A DNA stretch of 64,000 nucleotides from Cervus elaphus (GCF_910594005.1 NC_057831.1:40258001-40322000), one strand, 5' to 3'; counted from the stretch's first letter, positions 1 through 11,216 are shown. Notes: generated by a model not told the origin, from the letters alone. Program-made: numbers and translations.

Positions 1-351
1 TTCACGAATAAGATTAGCTAAAGAATTTTAGTCTCATTTTATGACCATGACAGTTTAGGTGTGCAACTTGAGAAGTTTGTATTTTCAGAACAGTTTCTCA
101 GAGTGTTATTTTTAAGAAAATGAAACTCTTTCTTATAGGATCAGATATTGGGTTTCCACTAACTGTGTTAAATAACTGGTTTTAAGTTACGGTATGGAAA
201 ATTTAGGTTATTCACTTATTGAGGCATTTTAATGTAAACCAAGAAGAGTTTAATAATTATAATTGAAAACTGTCACACATATAGGATGGTGTGAGGGTAA
301 ATTTATTCTTTAGCAAAATACTATGAACTTTATTATTTCATCTTCATTGGA
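1..351. other. AT-rich unique sequence, nothing recognised
   Basis: AT-rich sequence without a recognisable repeat, splice-flanked exon or long open frame. Confidence 0.5.
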
Positions 352-660
352 ATGTCCTGGAGGCTTTTGTTGCTCGCCATCCTCATCCTTGTCCCGTCTG
401 GCCCCAGCACACAGTTAGCTGTGTGCGGAGAGGTGTCAGAAGTTTGGGAGAGGGATGGCAGAGCAGGGGGCCGTTCTAGGGCGGCTGGACCAGAGGCCAG
501 ACTGGAAATTCTCTTCTCTGAAGCAACAGGATTTCAGCAGCAAAAAGAAAACAGGCCCAGAGGAGCAAAGTTTGATGTTTCCTATCGTGATTGGATTTTA
601 GAAATGGCATCTTAGGCGCCATTTAAATTCTTGAGGTCTGTAAAATAAAAGTCTTTGTTG
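352..660 (+). other. Unassigned GC-elevated island with an 87-codon open frame
   Basis: An ATG at 352 opens an 87-codon frame ending at 615 in a patch clearly richer in G+C than its surroundings. The predicted peptide starts with a very hydrophobic stretch (residues 4-14, LLLLAIL-like) followed by small and polar residues, which resembles a signal peptide. The rest is charged and has two cysteines at most. G at -3 of the ATG gives a moderate Kozak context, and an AATAAA follows at about 643. I do not recognise the protein family. It could be a conserved exon, an old retrocopy or chance. No splice signals or homologous neighbour decide this, and the ORF is short enough to be accidental. Confidence 0.2.
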
Positions 661-1726
661 TTGTGAAGATTTTTTAAGAATACAAAGAAAGAAACAAAGA
701 ACCTATATACAAAAAGTTAAAAAAATTCTTAAACTCCTAGAAACATCTCTTGGGAAAGGATGTTTAAGTTCTAAGTCATTTCAGTGGTTTGTTGAATTGA
801 TACTATTTCATAAAAATTAAATGAATGTCATTGTGGTGAAAGATTAGAATGAATTTATAAGGGTTTCTTTATTTTATAATACCAGCTAAGCATTTCTTTT
901 CATGACTAAATCATATTATGAGTTCCTCATCCAACAAAAGGGCAATTGCCTTTTCCTTGTCTCATATAGACTTCATAACTTTATACTGAAAAGTTATAAA
1001 AATTTTGGGGCTATGTGTTATATTTCTGAAAATAGAAATATGTCTATCTCAGAGAAGTACAAATTGTTTTATGTAATCAGTTCAAATTGACATTCTCCAA
1101 ACATTTTTATGAGTGATTACTACTTATGGAAAGTTAAAGAAAGTATGTGCTATAGTTTTAGATAAAATTAAAATACATATTAAAGGGAAAAAATTCCAAA
1201 ATTTTATTTAGAGTAGAACTTATAATTAATATTTTATCACTCTTCAGTGACAAATTTACCACAGATTTTCTTTTTAAAAAAATCTTTATTGGAGTATAAC
1301 TGATTTGCAAGATTTTCTTTGTTTTAATAATTAATTATTCTGATAATTTTCATGGGGCTCTGTAAGAAATTGATTATAATTTTTGATATTTAATTTTCAA
1401 TAGAAAGATTGTTATCATTTAGCTATTTAAAATGTATTGGGTAAACATTAACCTTTAAGCTTTCTTGTCATCTAAGAATATTCTCTCACATATAAGATTG
1501 GCAGAAAAGAAGAGAACTCTAACCCTAAACAAAGAATAATAACAAAAGTTTTGGATTGCCACAACAAACTATGTGGCTTTTGGGTAGAAGGGTTTTCATT
1601 CAATACTCTTAGCCATGTTATTCCACAGCAGTATTGCCTTGTAGCACTAATTATGTACCTATCGGCCCCCAGACGTGATAATCATTGGTATTTTAGCTAA
1701 TAGTTCACTGTTTGTTTGCTTGTGCT
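661..1726. other. AT-rich sequence with one L1 3'-end scrap
   Basis: Mostly unassigned AT-rich DNA. Positions 1283-1308 carry the phrase TTTATTGGAGTATAACTGAT, typical of the 3' end of cetartiodactyl L1 elements, on the minus strand. It is too short for a firm call. The 62-codon frame at 902-1090 looks accidental. Confidence 0.4.
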
Positions 1727-1932
1727 ATGCTGTGCTTAGTCACTCAGTCGTGTCCAACTCTTTGCAACCCCCGGACCCCACCAGGGTCCTCTGTCCATGG
1801 AGATTCTCTAGACAAGAATACTAGAGTGGATTGCCATGCCCTTCTCCAGGGGATCTTCCCAGCCCAGGAATCAAACCCAGGTCTTCCACATTGCAGGCTT
1901 ATTCTTTACTATCTGAGCCAACAGGGAAGCCC
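1727..1932 (-). mobile_element. Bov-tA SINE
   Basis: Full-length-like tRNA-derived ruminant SINE in reverse orientation. It runs from the tail motif CACTCAGTCGTGTCCAACTC at 1740 to the head complement GGGAAGCCC at 1932. Flanking TTTGTTTGCTT and TTTTTGTCTT are similar but not a clean duplication. The 91-codon frame across it is a SINE translation, not a gene. Confidence 0.9.
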
Positions 1933-2546
1933 ATTTTTGTCTTTACTCACCTTTATCAAATTCTTAGCTGAGAGATTTCTGTTTTGATCTAATATATAGT
2001 GAAAATAGACTGTGCTGAGTCTGAATGTAAAGTAATAAAATCCGGCATTTTTGACTGAGGGAATTTTTTTTATCATATCTACTAACTACAAACACCTAAG
2101 TGAACTTTTGATGACCAATCACGAGTAATCCCTGGCGGTTGTTAAAAGAAATAGCATTTAAAAAATGAAAGAAGAAAAACATGTAATAATTCCACTACAT
2201 GACTAAGAACATTCTGGAGTTACAGAAAATTGTTCAATCAGTGATACAGTAGAAGTTACTAAATTATGTTATTTAGTAGTATATACACACACATACCTAT
2301 TCATATTTATTTTTTACAATTGTTTCTTGAAAGAGCTGAGATTTAACTTACATATTCATGCTGTGTGTGAGCACAAGCATGCAAAATTGGTTAAAAAATT
2401 TCACATCTTTCTTACTTCAGGTTACTATTAAATTTATTTTGTAGCCTGAAATGCTTTTATGCTTTTATTGGTAAACATATGTTTTTGGCAATCTCTTTGT
2501 GATTTATGTTAGAATTTGACATGATTAAGAGAGTCTCCAATTTTGT
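1933..2546. other. AT-rich unique sequence
   Basis: No recognisable gene or repeat. A short CA/TA run lies near 2281-2292. Confidence 0.45.
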
Positions 2547-2722
2547 GATTGGACCCTGATGCTGAGAGGCAAAGGGGATAAGAGAGGATGAGATGGTTGG
2601 ATGGCATCACCTACTCAATGGACATGAGTTTGATCAAATCCCGGGAGATAGTGAAGGACAGGGAAGCCTGGTGTGCTGCCGTTCATGGGGTTGCAAAGTT
2701 AGACATGACTTTGCTACTGAAC
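2547..2722 (+). mobile_element. BovB LINE 3'-end fragment
   Basis: 5'-truncated BovB 3' end, sense strand. It runs from the GACCCTGATGCTG block to the GGACATGACT...CTACTGAAC tail and includes the conserved GAGATGGTTGGATGGCATCA phrase at about 2590. It is diverged, with small internal deletions near 2560-2580. Confidence 0.85.
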
Positions 2723-3127
2723 AACATTAGGTACTTCTAGACCTAGTTGTAAGATATTCATAGACTGCGTTGTTTCAGTTAATGACATTCTCTTGTAGCT
2801 TCTTGGCACAGTATTTGGCTTTCTGTAGGAAGTAGCCTTCTTGTTGCTTTCTGTTTCCTGTTGTTGTTTTTTTATTTTTTTTCCTTTTTTAAATTTATCC
2901 ACATTACTGCTTAAGAGTCTTAGAGCCCATGCTTTTACAGCTAATTTTGGGGTCACAAAAATTAAATGTTTTATGTATTATGACTGCAAGTAGAATGTTG
3001 TTCTTGGTTTGTAGATCTTAATTAGATTGTTTCTCAGTCCTGGGGCAGTTAAAGTTGAAAATTAGATGAAAAGCATATTTCTGCCAACCTCAAGTTATGT
3101 ATACATTTTGATGGACAGGATGACATA
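2723..3127. other. Unique sequence, minus-strand frame judged accidental
   Basis: Contains an 80-codon minus-strand frame (2714-2956) rich in Lys/Gln because of a T-rich tract. No coding signature seen. Confidence 0.4.
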
Positions 3128-3275
3128 GTTGAGAGTATCCACTTCTGGTGTCAGAAAAACATGGATTTATATTCCAGCTCTCTATTTATTGGCCTGGTTA
3201 TCTTGGACAGCTTTCTCAGTATTTCATCATTAATGGAGAAATAACACTAACTGCTTCTAAGGATTAAATTAATGT
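3128..3275 (+). mobile_element. MIR SINE
   Basis: Old mammalian MIR in sense. It reads through the conserved core (ATTCCAGCTCT), the CTTGGACAG...CTTTCTCAGT region and TAATGGAGAAATAACACTAA, then GGATTAAATTAATG, in consensus order with heavy divergence. Confidence 0.7.
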
Positions 3276-3329
3276 TAAGATATGATAAGGATTAGAAAAC
3301 CACATAATGACAACGTGCAAACAGTCTTG

Positions 3330-3524
3330 GGGCTTCCTAGGTGACTCAGTGGTATCCCCTGCCAGTATCGGAGCCACAGATTTCATCCCGTGGTTGGGGA
3401 GATCCCCTGGAGAAGCAAATGGCAACCTAACTCCAGTGTTCTTGCCTGGGAAATCCCATGACAGGGGAGCCTGGTGAGCTACAGTCCATGGGGTCGCAAA
3501 GAGTTGGACACGACAGAGGGGCTG
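3330..3524 (+). mobile_element. Bov-tA SINE
   Basis: Sense copy with an altered head (GGGCTTCCTAGGTGACTCAG) and a normal middle (GATCCCCTGGAGAAG, GGCAACC) and tail (GTTGGACACGACAG). The terminal ACTGAGCGACT is degraded. Confidence 0.88.
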
Positions 3525-3683
3525 ATAATGCAGGCACAAGCAACCTTCTTTCCCACTTGGAAAACAAGTATTTTGCAATTTTATTTTATTTTTTTTTGTA
3601 TTTTTCAATTTTAGAGGTTAATATATATACATGCACGTTGATTTTAAAATACATGTACATGTAGATATTTACTTCTTTTACTT

Positions 3684-3775
3684 TTTTCCAGGCTCTGTTC
3701 TAGATTCTTAAGATACATGATTTAACAAAGACACCAGTCCTTGTGCTGCTTAATAATTTAGAAAATGACTATTGC
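3684..3775 (-). mobile_element. L2 LINE 3'-end fragment
   Basis: Antisense L2 tail: CAGGCTCTGTTCTAGATTCT followed by an ACAAAGACACCAGTCC-like segment. Short and diverged. Confidence 0.45.
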
Positions 3776-3919
3776 AGACTTTTTGTCAATGTCACTAATG
3801 TTCATTTTAAACCAATCCAGCAATCTGGGCTGTTTTCTTGGCTCACATTATATTCATATTCCCATGAAGTAATGGAGAGAAGAAAAATGTAGAACAGGTT
3901 ATTTTTCATGTAAAAAGAG

Positions 3920-4680
3920 GTCTTTTGAATTGATTCAAAAAGACAAAGGATATAAAGGAAAGTGAGTAAGTGATATTAAGAGGTAATTCACAAAAGAAGA
4001 ACTGCAGATGGCTAATAAATTCATGGAAAGCTACTAAAACTCCCCAGTAGCACAGGAAATGCAAAAGAAGGGTATCTGGTATCCTGTTCATAAGACTGGC
4101 AAAATGGAGAAGTATTGATATCCAGTGTTGGTGAAGGTATGGGGAAAACAGGCAAATTTCTACATAGGGATATTAATTGTAATTTTTTTAGAAAGTGGTC
4201 TGTATTACCTAATAAAATAAAAATATAAATGTGGACATACCCCTGATTCAGCTTAACTTTTGTAATCTGTCTTAGAGAAGCAAATGTACAAATATGTAAA
4301 ACTTTGTTTTCCACACTTTATTACATTATGATATGTAATAACAAAAGCTAAGATAAAAATCAAGTTTTCTCAATAAAGGCGCATTTCAACACAAATGCAC
4401 TGATTTTGGAAATATGTTTTCAAAGTTATTTTTCAGCAGTGTTTGTGAAAACAAAAATCTGAGAAAATCATAGATTTTCATTAATAATGGAATAGTTCAG
4501 TGAAGTATGGTGAACCCAAAGTATGTAGCATTATGAATTAGACCTATCCCCATTGACCGGTGCATGTCTGTGATATAAGACTAAGTGAGAAAAGCAACAG
4601 GCTTGTGATAAACATGATCATATCTTTGTCGTAATACTTCTCTATACATGGTTATTTCAAATTTGGAGTTTTTAACAAAC
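3920..4680 (+). mobile_element. Old L1 LINE, end of ORF2 and 3' UTR
   Basis: The order of motifs matches mammalian L1: AATTCACAAAAGAAGAACTG with GGAAATGCAAAAGAA (end of ORF2), CAGTGTTGGTGAAGGTATGG, then a UTR-like AATAATGGAATAGTTCAGTG and ATAAGACTAAGTGAGAAAAG. Many substitutions and no open ORF2 frame. Probably an L1M-age copy. Confidence 0.65.
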
Positions 4681-5003
4681 AGAAAGGGAGAAAGGGAAGA
4701 AATGTATATGAAACTGTTACCTCAGTGTAGAGGAAGTCATAGCACTTGACTTCTCTGATGTTTGAGTTGTCACGATGGTCATATATAATGCTGCGATGAG
4801 GAAACACAAAATAGAGACAAAAGAAAATTTCAAGCTATTAAAAATGGTCTATTTCAGGTTTAATTAATCCTTCATCAGTGGAGTCAGTCATAGAATCTAC
4901 TGTAATGATTTGCACTTAGTTTTAGTAGATATTACAATCATTAAATAATTGAAATGTACTGAGGACTCTATATTCAAGAGCTTTAAACACCTATTTATAT
5001 TAG
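4681..5003. other. Unique AT-rich sequence
   Basis: No gene or repeat recognised. It leads directly into the BovB tail. Confidence 0.4.
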
Positions 5004-6383
5004 TTGAGTTCAGTTCAGTCGCTCAGTCGTGTCCGACTCTTTGCAACCCCATAAACCGCAGCACACCAGGCCTCCCTGTCCATCACCAACTCCTGGAGTT
5101 CACCCAGACTCACGTCCATTGAGTCAGTGATGCCATCCAACCATCTCATCCTCTGTCGTCCCCTTCTCCTCCTGCCCTCAATCTTTCCCAGCATCAGGGT
5201 CTTTTCAAATGAGTCAGCTCTTCCCATCAGGTGGCCAAAGTATTTAAGTTTCAGCTTCAATATCAGTCCTTCCAATGAACACCCAGGACTGATCTCCTTT
5301 AGGACAGACTGCTTGGATCTCCTTGCAGTCCAAGGGACTTTCAAGAGTCTTCTCCAACACCACAGTTTAAAAGCATCAATTCTTTGGCACTCAGCTTTCT
5401 TTACAGTCCAACTCTCACATCCATACATGCCCACTGGAAAAACCATAGCCTTGACTAGAGGGACCTTTGTTGACAAAGTCATGTCTCTGCTTTTTAATAT
5501 GCTGTCTAGGTTGGTCATAACTTTCCTTCCAAGGAGTAAGCGTCTTTTAATTTTATGGCTACAGTCACCATCTGCAGTGATTTTGGAGCCCCCCAAAATA
5601 AAATCTCTCAATCTTTCCATTATCTCCCCATCTATTTGCCATGAAGTGATGGGACCAGATGCCATGATATTAGTTTTCTGCATGTTGAGTTTTAAGTCAG
5701 CCTTTTCACTCTCTTTCACTTTCAAAAAGAGGCTCTTTAGTTCTTTGCTTTCTGCCACAAGGGTATTGTCATCTGCATATCTGAGGTTATTGATACTTCT
5801 CCCAGCAATCTGGATTCTACCTTGTGCTTCATCCAGTCTGGCATTTCACATGATGTACTCTGCATATAAGTTAAATAAGCAAGGCTACAATATACAACCT
5901 TGATGTACTCCTTTCCCAATTTGGAACCAGTCTGTTCCATGTCCAGTTCTAAATGTTGCTTCTTGACCTGTATACAGATTTCTCAGGAAGCAGGTCAGGT
6001 GGTCTGTATTCCTATCTCTTTCAGAATTTTCCAGTTTGTTGTGATCCACACAGTCAAAGGCTTTGGCATAGTCAATAAAGCAGAAGTAGATGTTTTTCTG
6101 GAACTCTATGGCTTTTTCAATGATCCAACAGATGTTGGCAGTTTGATCTCTTGTTCCTCTGCCTTTTCTAAATCCATCTTGAACATCTGGGAGTTCACGG
6201 TTCACATAGTGGTGAAGCCTGGCTTGAAGAATTTTGAGCATTACTTTGCTAGTGTGTGAGATGAGTGCAGTTGTGCAGTAGTTTGAGCATTCTTTGGCAT
6301 TGCCTTTCTTTGGGATTGGAATGAAAACTGACCTTTTCCAGTCCTGTGGCCACTGCTGAGTTTTCCAGATTTCCTAATTTGCT
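5004..6383 (-). mobile_element. BovB (RTE) LINE, 5'-truncated, about 1.4 kb
   Basis: Minus-strand BovB whose 3' end (GTTCAGTTCAGTCGCTCAGT in complement) sits at 5004. It continues without large gaps through the C-terminal domain and reverse-transcriptase core to a break near 6383, where AT-rich DNA begins. CpG dinucleotides are partly retained, so the copy is moderately young. No clear target-site duplication is visible at the truncated end. Open frames on the plus strand here (5127-5903, 5900-6259) are antisense shadows. Confidence 0.97.
5015..6241 (-). pseudogene. BovB reverse-transcriptase ORF remnant
   Basis: In a single minus-strand frame, positions 6241 to 5015 encode the back half of the BovB polyprotein. 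The motif A aspartate (FIDYAKAFD) lies at 6071-6073 and the catalytic YADD at 5768-5779. The downstream C-terminal part includes [14 protein letters not shown], the YFGHLM block and a basic [14 protein letters not shown] stretch. The terminal stop lies at the 5015 end. The frame is broken only by TAG at 5885-5887 and TGA at 5846-5848. The second is probably an old CGA arginine codon lost by CpG decay (inference). A short shifted segment after NKLE suggests compensating indels. The endonuclease domain is missing by 5' truncation, so the copy is dead. Confidence 0.93.
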
Positions 6384-6445
6384 TTCTCTACATATATGTA
6401 TATATATATTTAATTATTTATGGTACAGTTATATATATGAATATT
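6384..6445. repeat. (TA)n-rich simple sequence
   Basis: Runs of ACATATATGTATATATATAT followed by AT-rich DNA border the truncated end of the BovB copy. Confidence 0.7.
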
Positions 6446-7011
6446 TGAGAGCTATTGCATGCATGATATTTTTTTGTCTAGAAATGTCTTTCCTGCTTAG
6501 CATGAACTTCTTTTTTCTTTTTTCCCCCCCTTTGGAGTTGTAGTGAGCCAAGCATGGATAGTAACAGAGCCCAAAATAAAGTCATCTTCCTCCAGCTTCC
6601 GCCCAGTCTCCGAAAATGTGATCTGGGCAAGGCATAATGACTTTACGCCTTCTTTCACTCAGTTATTCCAAGGTTTTTTGCTTGCTAAGCCTTATGGGGA
6701 AACAAAGATATATTCATGGGTCTTTTGCCTACAAGGAGTTTACAGTTCTGCAGGTTGTAAACATGTCATCAATTCCATGTCACTTTATTCTTTTTTTTTC
6801 AGCATGGATTATGGTTTTATTACATATCTTATTATCAACTTTTACCCCCAAATAAAAACCCCTTCATTCCTAACACTTAAATATATACTTAGTATAAGGA
6901 GGTAAAGCAGAGGTATGATTTTACTGAGGGCCAGTGAAGATGTTTTTTATATATTTATTCATGATATTTCTTATACATAAAAAATAGTAAGATAGAGAGG
7001 AAAGTTTCCTG
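6446..7011. other. Unique sequence with accidental ORFs
   Basis: Overlapping 120- and 72-codon plus-strand frames (6543-6905, 6637-6855) have no recognisable domain and a composition typical of T-rich DNA. No splice or promoter context supports them. Confidence 0.4.
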
Positions 7012-7136
7012 CTGGGCTGTGCATCTGTGTCCAACTCTTTATGACCCCATGGACTGTAGCAGACCAAGCTCTTCTGTGCCTGGCATTCTCCAGGCGCAAT
7101 ACTAGAGCAAGCTGCCATTCCCTTCTCCAAGAGGAT
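7012..7136 (-). mobile_element. Bov-tA SINE, head missing
   Basis: Reverse-orientation copy with tail (GTGTCCAACTCTTTATGACC) and middle (CATTCTCCAGGCGCAATACT, TTCCCTTCTCCA). It stops at 7136 without the tRNA-like head, so it is 5'-truncated. Confidence 0.85.
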
Positions 7137-7671
7137 AGTTTAGACATATTAAAGAAACATGAATACCACAGGCATTATACTTGTTGGACTAAAGATTCTA
7201 GTTTATCAGGCATCAGTTATACTTACCCACTTAAAAAAAAACAACTTCCATTTGATAAAACTTCAATCTTTAAGCCCAGATTTCTAAGCAGAAGAAAATA
7301 TTTTAGCAGGTATTTATTCCTGGTATTCTAGTTGTAAAATTGTTGGTTTTTATTCTACTCATGTTTTTATATTCTTACCTTTAGTATAGGATCATGGTAT
7401 TATTTAATACATAATATATCTTTAATAACCAAAAAATAAACGTATATATTTTATGTAGCATATTTATTTACTATAACAATAAAATGCATTATTTTTACAT
7501 GTTTGTATGTGTATCTTATTATATATTCTATTGTAAATCTGCTAGAACTACTGTTATGCATATATTTTACCTATTGGTAATCCATTAGTATACTATGCAT
7601 TTTTGATTCTTGTGAATATTTTGGGTAGCATTATTCCCATAATTGAGGGAATCCCAAATTGAGGCTCCCAT
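7137..7671. other. AT-rich unique sequence
   Basis: Nothing recognised apart from low-complexity AT stretches at 7430-7620. Confidence 0.4.
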
Positions 7672-7780
7672 ATTGGAGCCTCAGTTTCTACATCTGTAAG
7701 ATGGGATATCAGTAATGTACTTCCAAATTTATTGTGCAAAATAATACTTACCAAGTATATGTAGCCTCCGGCCAAGCTCT
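7672..7780 (+). mobile_element. MIR SINE fragment
   Basis: The diagnostic GAGCCTCAGTTTCTACATCT then GTAAGATGGGATATCAGTAA is the 3' half of MIR in sense. The rest is degraded. Confidence 0.65.
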
Positions 7781-9664
7781 GTTCCTATTAATAACTGGTG
7801 TTTTAGCATTCACTTACCACATTCCAGTATTGTTTATAATGAATTACTACTGCAAAGAGTAAACTATGACACTGGCTATGGGAATGTATTTTTCAGAATC
7901 ATTCTTTTTCTTCTCATTAGAAGATAAAAGAACAAATGGTGAAACAGTCCTAAAAAAATGTACTTCTCCATGTTGTGACTGATTCTCAACAAAAAGAAAA
8001 AGACATTTACATAAAGGATTTCTGTTGGATTTCTAACTATAGAGAAGAAGCATTTTCCAAACTGCTGATATGTTATATTTAATGATTCGTTCTTTGGGGA
8101 GATGGTCCATTTTTGCACATTCATCATGACTCTAAAACTGAGTAAGGATGAAAAGCATGTAGTTCCTGCCTTGTTCTTACATCAGAAGAATTTTTTCTTT
8201 TGTCCATTTTATGCTTGTTTCCAAAGGCTTAAAATGAAAGCTTTGTTTCTGCAATAATGGCTTAGTGTAGGCTTACATTGTTGATCCCCTCAGTAGATGC
8301 AATGTAATCCACTTTGGTAATGTGAATTTTTAAACAATCATCGGCCTTTGCCATTAACCCTTCTCTACTAATGATAATACTCTACAAAAACTACAAAGGA
8401 ACCGGGGCCCAGCTTAACATTAGACTTGGAGCGCACTTAGCTGAATTTGCATTTCTTATTTTAGTAGCAGTGAATTGCTGAGCATATGTTGAACTTCATC
8501 AATACCAAATGTAGAATAGGTGATTGTGAAACTAATGTTCAAGTGCAAGCATTCAAATACAAACACGGGAACCTAGAAGAAAATAATGATGAAATGAAGC
8601 AAAAGGGCTTTCCAGTCCAAAATTCCCCTTGAAGGGGCTTCGGCCTCAGTTGCTTTTTGCAATATTTTTTAACTTGACCTGTTGCTTTGCTTAGTTCATT
8701 GTAGTGCAAATGTCTCAAATAAAGCTGTACATGAGTCACTTTTTTTTTTTTCCTCCTCAGTTCAGACCACTTGGATAATAGCGCATTTTGAACACAAGCA
8801 TGGGAACCTATTGAATGTTTCCTGCATAAAGCCTTAGAGCTTGGCTCAGCAGCTTGACATGTTTCTTTAGGAGAGAGAAATGGTAAATTAGCTAAGAGTA
8901 ATTTTATTCCATGACATATTTCCAAACTAACTTTGAGAAAACATTTCCAGTTAGTGTTTGGATTCCACTTTGGGGACTTTGAAAAGGTTTCCTGCATTTG
9001 GTTAAGTAATATAGTTGGTGGACGGTTAAATTAAGATATTCTTCAGGGATTTATTTACTTAGTTTTACCTAAAGGAGAGAGGACTTTAGTGCAGTTCGTA
9101 TTGAAGCTGCAGTACTGTATGCCTTCAGGGCCATGGATTTAATAAACAAAAGATCTGTCACTGAGCTTGGTGCACGGTAGGGGGTAGATGTAATTATATA
9201 CTCTAAAGGGGAAAAGACTGTTGTTATTATTTTACGTTTATTGAGTGCCAACATTTTGCAATGTGCTGTACCTAATATAGAATTAGACACAGTCCTTGCC
9301 CAATGGACTATCTATTTAAATTAGACACAATCTAAATATTTCTCTTAAGTAGTTCCTGTGTTTTCAAATTTGTTACACAGTCCATTGTACCGGTACAGAA
9401 ATATTATTGTACTCGCAAAGACAGGTGGTAGAATGAGATGTGATTCTTAGACTATAAAATTGCTCATGTTTTTCAGATTTAGGGAAGCAGGAGAGGTATT
9501 ACACTTAGAAAAGGATGGATGTATCCTTTTGATTTTTACTTTGGAAAAACAAATTGCTTTTTAACAGTAATAATGCCACCGATCTACTCAAGTAGATTTG
9601 AAGTTGTATTTTTGTGTGTGTTCTTAAATTCTATTTATTTATTTTTGCATGTGATTTTTAGCTA
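7781..9664. other. Unique region with an unexplained 152-codon minus frame
   Basis: No repeat recognised over about 1.9 kb. A minus-strand frame at 8539-8997 is the longest open frame in the window outside BovB. It starts MQETFSKSP, is Lys/Ser/Leu-rich, and has no motif I recognise. A T-run at 8741-8751 encodes the internal RRKKKK. Without an exon boundary, homologue or repeated domain, a chance ORF is the simplest reading. Sequence conservation of 8600-8990 would be the deciding test. Confidence 0.35.
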
Positions 9665-9765
9665 ATGGCAGTCAGAAATTCCATGAGGGCCGCATCGCAT
9701 TGTCTAGCCCAGGGCTTTGTATTAGTCACTCACTAAAAGTTGTTGAAGGGATAAATAAAATGGAC
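9665..9765 (+). mobile_element. L2 LINE 3' end
   Basis: CCATGAGGGCC...TCTAGCCCAGGGCTTTGTAT...GTTGTTGAAGGGATAAATAA follows the usual order of the L2 3' terminus (clipped gene-summary-like GGGCAGGG, cacatag, ttgttgaatga blocks) on the plus strand. Confidence 0.5.
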
Positions 9766-9929
9766 TTGCAAGTGGATTTGCATGTAAGCCATAATTTTCT
9801 CATAGCTCTCTTTTCTGATTTTAGAGATGGAGGAATCCGTGCTGTCCTGGCTTTGGGCCAGGCAATAAAACAAAAGCAAACAAACAGCAGCAACAGCAAA
9901 AATCTGAAAAATCTTCCTGGGAATACCTT

Positions 9930-10290
9930 CCTGGTTTGGAATGTCTTCCTCTGATAAAGATGTTCCTCATCTCTCAGCAGGGCTCAGGCATGACGGTCCA
10001 GCAGATAGTCCAGGGCTCTGAGAGTCCCCAGGGCTGTTGTGATCTCCACCAGTGATCAAAGGGACTTTTCACATCGAATGTCTGGTTTCTAGGGAGGTAG
10101 TCACCATATACAGCCGTCAACTTATTGATCTGGTGTGTGGACACACTGTTCCTCTTAACTCTATTATTAGTCAGGCTGGTATTAAGGAGAATGTGCAGAT
10201 AAACATAGAGAAGAATATATAAGTTGGCCTGTTTATCTGTTTGTTCCGTATCCTGTGACAGTTTCACACCAGCTGCTGCATCCTCAGCTC
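9930..10290 (-). other. Unassigned region with coding-like minus-strand frame
   Basis: A 97-codon minus frame (9974-10267) starts MKLSQDTEQTDKQ and contains a hydrophobic segment (LYILLYVYLHILL, about residues 16-28), a basic patch (NNRVKRNSV) and a YGDYLPRNQTFD stretch with a possible N-glycosylation site. G+C and codon texture look more protein-like than the flanks, and the frame stays open upstream of the ATG for several codons. I cannot name a family. It may be a decayed retrocopy or exon, or chance. Confidence 0.2.
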
Positions 10291-10399
10291 AGTACCGTCA
10301 TTCCCCTCCCTCCTGAGTTCACACAGTGCACATCAATTCTCAGTTGAGAGATGTAGCTGTTCTCTCTGTGAGCAGAAATGAGAGTCCTTGATATCACAG

Positions 10400-10570
10400 C
10401 GGGATCATCCAGCCCTGAGTTTGCATCTCTGGCCTGCCATTTATTATCTGTATAATCTAAATCAAGTTAACTTTTCTAAGCTCTGGGCTCTTTAGATGTA
10501 AAAAGAGGATACTAATGGTACTTAGCTCTCAGAATTTGTGTGAAAATTAGTCTATGTACTCTGAGCATGC
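10400..10570 (+). mobile_element. MIR SINE
   Basis: Sense MIR recognised by GGCCTGCCATTTATTATCTG, CAAGTTAACTTTTCTAAGCT and GTAAAAAGAGGATACTAATG in the proper order. Confidence 0.7.
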
Positions 10571-11005
10571 TACTCTGTCTTATTATTACTACCATTACCA
10601 TTATTATAGATAATAATATATTTACCATATAGTATCTTTGTCAAACACATATATCAAAAAGTCAGTTGTATGTATACTTACTATTTTAATTTAAAATATT
10701 GATACTGCAAAGCAGTTTTATAAGCTGTTACATTCTGATCTGCTAGTAGTGCAAATGCAAAGCTTAAGAAATAGGGAAATGGGCCTGTTGTGATCACCAC
10801 ATCCCCCCTGTCTGCTTCCTCACACCCACTCACCTGTTCCTACACACATTATGACCCTGTCTCTTTTACCTGTTCTTCGTGTTCCAGTTCCTTCCTGCCT
10901 TAAGTTGCCTTCTGACTCAGCTGAACTCTAATTCTTTTCCACAGAAGCCTCTACTTCTTATTCTCAGCAATGGTCTCACTTTCTACTCTGATAAGCCTAT
11001 GACCT
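10571..11005. other. Unique sequence
   Basis: AT-rich to 10780, then C-rich to 11000. No gene or repeat identified. Confidence 0.4.
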
Positions 11006-11216
11006 GGGACTTCCGCAGTGGCTCAGTGGTTAAGAATTCACCTGCAGTGCAAGAGCTTCAGGAGACGCAGGTTTTGATCCCTGGGTCAGGAAGACCCCCT
11101 GGAGAAGGGAATGGCAACCCACTCCAGTGTTCCTGCCTGGAGAATCCCATGGACAGAGGAGCCTGGCAGGCTACAGTCCATGGAGTCACAAAGAGTTGGA
11201 CACGACTGCAGTGACT
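11006..11216 (+). mobile_element. Bov-tA SINE with CHR-like head
   Basis: The head reads GGGACTTCCGCAGTGGCTCA then GTGGTTAAGAATTCACC, closer to the CHR-type start than to the common Bov-tA start. The remaining body and tail (GGCAACCCACTCCAGTGTTC, GAGTTGGACACGACTGCAGT) are normal Bov-tA. Confidence 0.92.

Noticed and set aside
5127..5903. 258-codon plus-strand ORF, the longest in the window
   Set aside because: It is the antisense of the BovB reverse-transcriptase region. All its sequence is explained by the repeat on the other strand.
8539..8997. 152-codon minus-strand ORF as a real gene
   Set aside because: No motif, splice context or homologue recognised, and part of its basic stretch comes from a T-run. 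Kept only as a note in the region entry.
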